Source: Acidobacteriota bacterium (GTDB taxonomy: Bacteria; Acidobacteriota; Terriglobia; Terriglobales; Acidobacteriaceae). Taken from it: 7,915 bases of DNA. Position 1 is the first letter of the stretch, and every line of letters starts with the position of its first letter. The stretch spans positions 1 through 7,915 of the forward strand of contig JAJZJJ010000110.1 of the NCBI GenBank assembly GCA_021810175.1, written 5' to 3'. The notes beneath the pieces were generated by a model. It was not told the origin of the DNA. It did no database searches and saw only the letters and a program-made list of their open reading frames with translations. The position numbers were made by a program, and so were the translations under genes. This document shows, in pieces, positions 6,485 through 7,915 of this stretch.

Positions 6485-6999
6485 TCCGCTTTGAGAGCTG
6501 AGTTTCCGAAGCGGCGAGGGTTCGACAGGATTGGCGAACTGCCAGCGATCCTTTGCAGCGGCCAGGGCAGCAGCCCGGCCAAACATCGATTTGCGGCAAC
6601 CGGTTCCGGTCCGCGAAGCGGCTCGCATAGATTACGAGGATCAGGAGCGAACAGGCGAGGCAGGCGATGATCAGGAAGGCAACTCTGATCGCGCCCCAAT
6701 TGTGAGGTAACGGGGTTCGGCTACCAAGCCACCCGCGGGTAATCGATGCACATCCAGGCATAGTTCCGTAGGGCCAGGAAACATCCGTTATGGACCCTGC
6801 CATCCATCGCGGTTCCCTTCGCCGGAGTTCCCTGGCCTCTGCTCAAATGCGCTCCCGGCTGGCTCCGGGTGTCGACCTGCAAAGACGGCATCCGCAACGA
6901 TGGTCCGGGACAATTCGTTTCTCGAACCCTGCGACTCAGCTCAAATATCAACTGCCAATTTGCCCATACCGAACGGTTTCGTGACGCCGATGGGGGGAA

Positions 7000-7032
7000 C
7001 CTTGGGAACACTTTGGGCACAACTTGGGCACA
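7000..7032. repeat. Three tandem copies of an 11-base unit
   Basis: The units are CCTTGGGAACA (7000-7010), CTTTGGGCACA (7011-7021) and ACTTGGGCACA (7022-7032). The core TTGGG.ACA is kept in all three. The 11-base period is not a multiple of three, which argues against a coding repeat, and it places each copy on one face of the helix. OmpR/PhoB-type regulators bind direct repeats of this spacing. The array ends 58 bases before the ATG of the small frame at 7091. Confidence 0.5.
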
Positions 7033-7075
7033 AATTTCGCCGGGAAAGCTGCGGGCCCGCTCTAGGTTGTGATTT

Positions 7076-7083
7076 GGAAGGAG
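7076..7083 (+). promoter_or_regulatory. Strong Shine-Dalgarno-like sequence
   Basis: GGAAGGAG on the plus strand stands seven bases before an ATG at 7091. This is the best ribosome-binding-site match and spacing seen on the plus strand of the window, and it is the main reason for listing the short frame that follows. Confidence 0.35.
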
Positions 7084-7090
7084 CTTAGGT

Positions 7091-7222
7091 ATGGTGCCGG
7101 GAGTGGGGGCGGTCCTCCACGAACCGCGATTTGAGCGGTTCGGCCGGCGGAGCAGACCATGCTGCTGGCAGGCGTCGTTCCCAGGGGCCCTGCCACGCAG
7201 TATCGTCTGGGTCGATCTCTGA
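7091..7222 (+). CDS. Possible small ORF, 43 codons, hypothetical
   Basis: The ATG at 7091 follows GGAAGGAG by seven bases and opens a frame of 43 codons ending in TGA. The predicted peptide is rich in arginine and proline, with a CCW cluster near the middle, and has no signal peptide or recognisable domain. The frame is crossed by the perfect inverted repeat at 7120-7142. It runs opposite to the outer-membrane protein gene and ends 12 bases from that gene's stop. No family is known to me. The ribosome binding site is the only positive evidence; chance is the main alternative. Confidence 0.22.
   Translation: MVPGVGAVLHEPRFERFGRRSRPCCWQASFPGALPRSIVWVDL
7120..7142. repeat. Perfect 8-base-pair inverted repeat
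   Basis: CGAACCGC (7120-7127) and GCGGTTCG (7135-7142) pair around a seven-base loop. It lies about 90 bases beyond the stop of the outer-membrane protein gene on the minus strand, where it could stabilise or terminate that transcript, but no T-run follows on either strand. It also falls inside the small frame at 7091-7222. Confidence 0.45.
7166..7195. repeat. Inverted repeat downstream of the outer-membrane protein gene
   Basis: TGGCAGG (7166-7172) and CCTGCCA (7189-7195) form a 7-base-pair stem around a 16-base loop that itself contains GGGGCCC. It is about 40 bases after the barrel-protein stop and is the nearest structure that could act as a transcript end. It lacks a T-run, so terminator function is only a guess. 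Confidence 0.3.
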
Positions 7223-7234
7223 ATGCCCGCGTGG

Positions 7235-7813
7235 TCAGCGGAAGTGGAGGATGAGGCCGGCGGAAAGGCGGAGGTTGTTCTGGACATCGGTGGTGGAGTT
7301 GGGGAGCTGGGTGCGGACCCAGTCGGCTTCGAAGAGGCGCAGGCCGAGACGCGGAGAGATGCGTCTGGTGACGCCGCCGCCGGTCACGGTGGCGAAGTTG
7401 TCGTCGCTGGTGGTGGTGCCGCGCGACGCCGGGAAAAGCGAATTGAATCCGAAGCCTTCGCCCAGCAGGCCCTGTCCGTAGAACCTGAGGCGGCGGCGCG
7501 ACCAGGTGTAGCGCGGGCCGAAGGTCACGGTCAGCAGATCGAGGCCAACGCCGGTTGAGCCCATGTTGCCGGTGTGCGTGCCGGCGATATCGGCCACGAT
7601 GCCGAGTCCGCGCCAGATCTGGTTGTGCAGCTGGAGGCCCGCGCCATTCATCCAGAAGCCGCTGCCGCCGACGGTATTGGCCGCCATGCCATTCCAGGTG
7701 AAGGCGAGGGTCAGCGGAACACGAGGGTGCGATTTGGCCGCCTGCGCGGCCAGGTTGGTCGTGATGGCGAAGAACGCTCCCAGAAGGACCACCGTGCCGA
7801 TTCGTGCGCGCAT
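7235..7813 (-). CDS. Small outer-membrane beta-barrel protein (acidobacterial type)
   Basis: A 192-residue secreted protein. Residues 1-25 form a signal peptide: basic MRAR, a hydrophobic core (IGTVVLLGAFFAI), and a likely cleavage near AAQA. The remainder consists of short alternating strands with Gly/Asn/Thr turns, as in an 8-stranded OmpA/OmpW-like barrel. Near the end, LFEADWVRTQLPN and QNNLRLSAGLILHFR (178-192) match the closing strands of outer-membrane barrel proteins seen in Acidobacteriota. The penultimate phenylalanine resembles a BAM-recognition end, although the last residue is arginine. Function is unknown; no enzyme motif is seen. A GTG at 7831 is in frame, but the ATG at 7813 has AAGGAG at 7821-7826 with seven-base spacing, so I use the ATG. 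It is 18 bases after the upstream gene's stop and probably co-transcribed with it. Confidence 0.83.
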   Translation of the reverse strand: MRARIGTVVLLGAFFAITTNLAAQAAKSHPRVPLTLAFTWNGMAANTVGGSGFWMNGAGLQLHNQIWRGLGIVADIAGTHTGNMGSTGVGLDLLTVTFGPRYTWSRRRLRFYGQGLLGEGFGFNSLFPASRGTTTSDDNFATVTGGGVTRRISPRLGLRLFEADWVRTQLPNSTTDVQNNLRLSAGLILHFR

Positions 7814-7820
7814 TGCTGGT

Positions 7821-7826
7821 CTCCTT
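7821..7826 (-). promoter_or_regulatory. Shine-Dalgarno of the barrel-protein gene
   Basis: AAGGAG on the minus strand, seven bases before the ATG at 7813-7811. It decides the start in favour of this ATG over the in-frame GTG at 7831, which the site itself follows. Confidence 0.75.
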
Positions 7827-7831
7827 CTCAC

Positions 7832-7915
7832 TTATTCCACATCCACGGTAACTACGGCCGTGCGCTGCAGGCTCCCGGCTGTTGCAGTCATTGTTACCGT
7901 ATAACTCTTCTGCGG
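7832..7915 (-). CDS. C-terminal end of an Ig-like-repeat secreted/surface protein (partial)
   Basis: The minus strand is open from the window edge to a TAA at 7834-7832, giving 27 residues. They read YTVTMTATAG then LQRTAVVTVDVE. This is the last pair of strands of a bacterial Ig-like domain, whose family pattern is roughly YTVTVTATSG...TTTVTLTV. Such repeats usually sit in large secreted or surface proteins, many of them acidobacterial. The rest of the gene is outside the window, so its size and overall role cannot be judged. The barrel-protein gene starts 18 bases downstream. Confidence 0.6.
   Translation of the reverse strand, partial: PQKSYTVTMTATAGSLQRTAVVTVDVE

Larger units (their letters stand above)
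6384..7234. other. Long region without a convincing gene, rich in repeats
   Basis: This 851-base stretch lies between the transposase-like gene and the outer-membrane protein gene. CCGGGGA is repeated at 6417-6423 and 6436-6442. Hairpins occur at 6467-6484 and 7120-7142, and weaker ones at 7151-7166 and 7166-7195. A tandem 11-base repeat lies at 7000-7032 and a 43-codon frame at 7091-7222. On the minus strand a frame of 113 codons (6803-6462) includes one membrane-like segment (AIRVAFLIIACLACSLLILV), but the rest looks non-coding and no family is recognised. It may be a decayed gene. Confidence 0.5.

Noticed and set aside
5841..6699. Long minus-strand frames opposite and beyond the transposase-like gene
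   Set aside because: Proline- and histidine-rich translations arise from the strongly G-rich codons of the plus-strand RAYT gene; no conserved motif is present.
6905..6935. GGTTCGA-like T-loop on the minus strand, considered as a tRNA or attachment site
   Set aside because: The flanking bases do not form the five-pair T stem, and no anticodon arm or acceptor stem could be found. The same holds for the GGTTCGA words near 6517 and 153.
6721..7287. 188-codon minus-strand frame across the repeat region
   Set aside because: No domain or membrane pattern, it overlaps the end of the barrel gene, and the start lacks a good ribosome binding site. The piece around the 11-base repeats briefly looked like an integrase tail, but nothing else supports it.
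7235..7831. GTG start at 7831 for the barrel protein
   Set aside because: The AAGGAG site lies downstream of it and points to the ATG at 7813, which also begins a cleaner signal peptide.
1..7915. Defence system, CRISPR array or toxin-antitoxin pair
   Set aside because: No regularly spaced repeats with spacers, no nuclease, reverse transcriptase or toxin motifs were seen on either strand.

Overview
The window is a moderately GC-rich bacterial segment that fits an acidobacterium (Acidobacteriota, Terriglobia-like). The hints are the style of the outer-membrane barrel protein, a secreted protein ending in an Ig-like strand pattern, and a REP-associated tyrosine transposase relative. This placement is inferred from protein style, not from a marker gene. 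Nearly all intact genes lie on the minus strand, so transcription runs from high to low coordinates.

Layout, left to right. Positions 1-354 hold the start of an AI-2E/PerM-type membrane protein that runs off the left edge. Its ATG overlaps by 4 bases (ATGA) the stop of a full-length P2-type cation ATPase (351-3191), so the two are probably translationally coupled. A gap of about 560 bases follows; it has repeats upstream of the ATPase and one doubtful small Cys/His-rich frame on the plus strand. Positions 3750-5241 hold an ATP-binding protein and a permease of a ZnuC/ZnuB-type (Zn/Mn/Fe) ABC importer, 13 bases apart. No substrate-binding protein is visible. Together these genes make 1-5241 a cation-transport block.

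The plus strand then carries a broken GNAT acetyltransferase start (about 5577-5778) and an intact-length Y1/RAYT-type transposase frame (5895-6383). In the latter, the second histidine of the HUH motif and the expected catalytic tyrosine are both replaced. Positions 6384-7234 are an 851-base stretch without a convincing long gene. It contains direct and inverted repeats, a tandem 11-base repeat in three copies, and a 43-codon frame with a very good Shine-Dalgarno sequence.

At the right end, minus strand, are a small outer-membrane beta-barrel protein with a signal peptide (7235-7813) and, 18 bases upstream, the last 27 codons of an Ig-like-repeat surface or secreted protein.

I see no tRNA, rRNA, CRISPR array or complete insertion sequence, and no clear new defence system. 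The best leads are the apparently catalytically dead RAYT, the 11-base triple repeat placed ahead of a small ORF, and the coupled ATPase/AI-2E pair.
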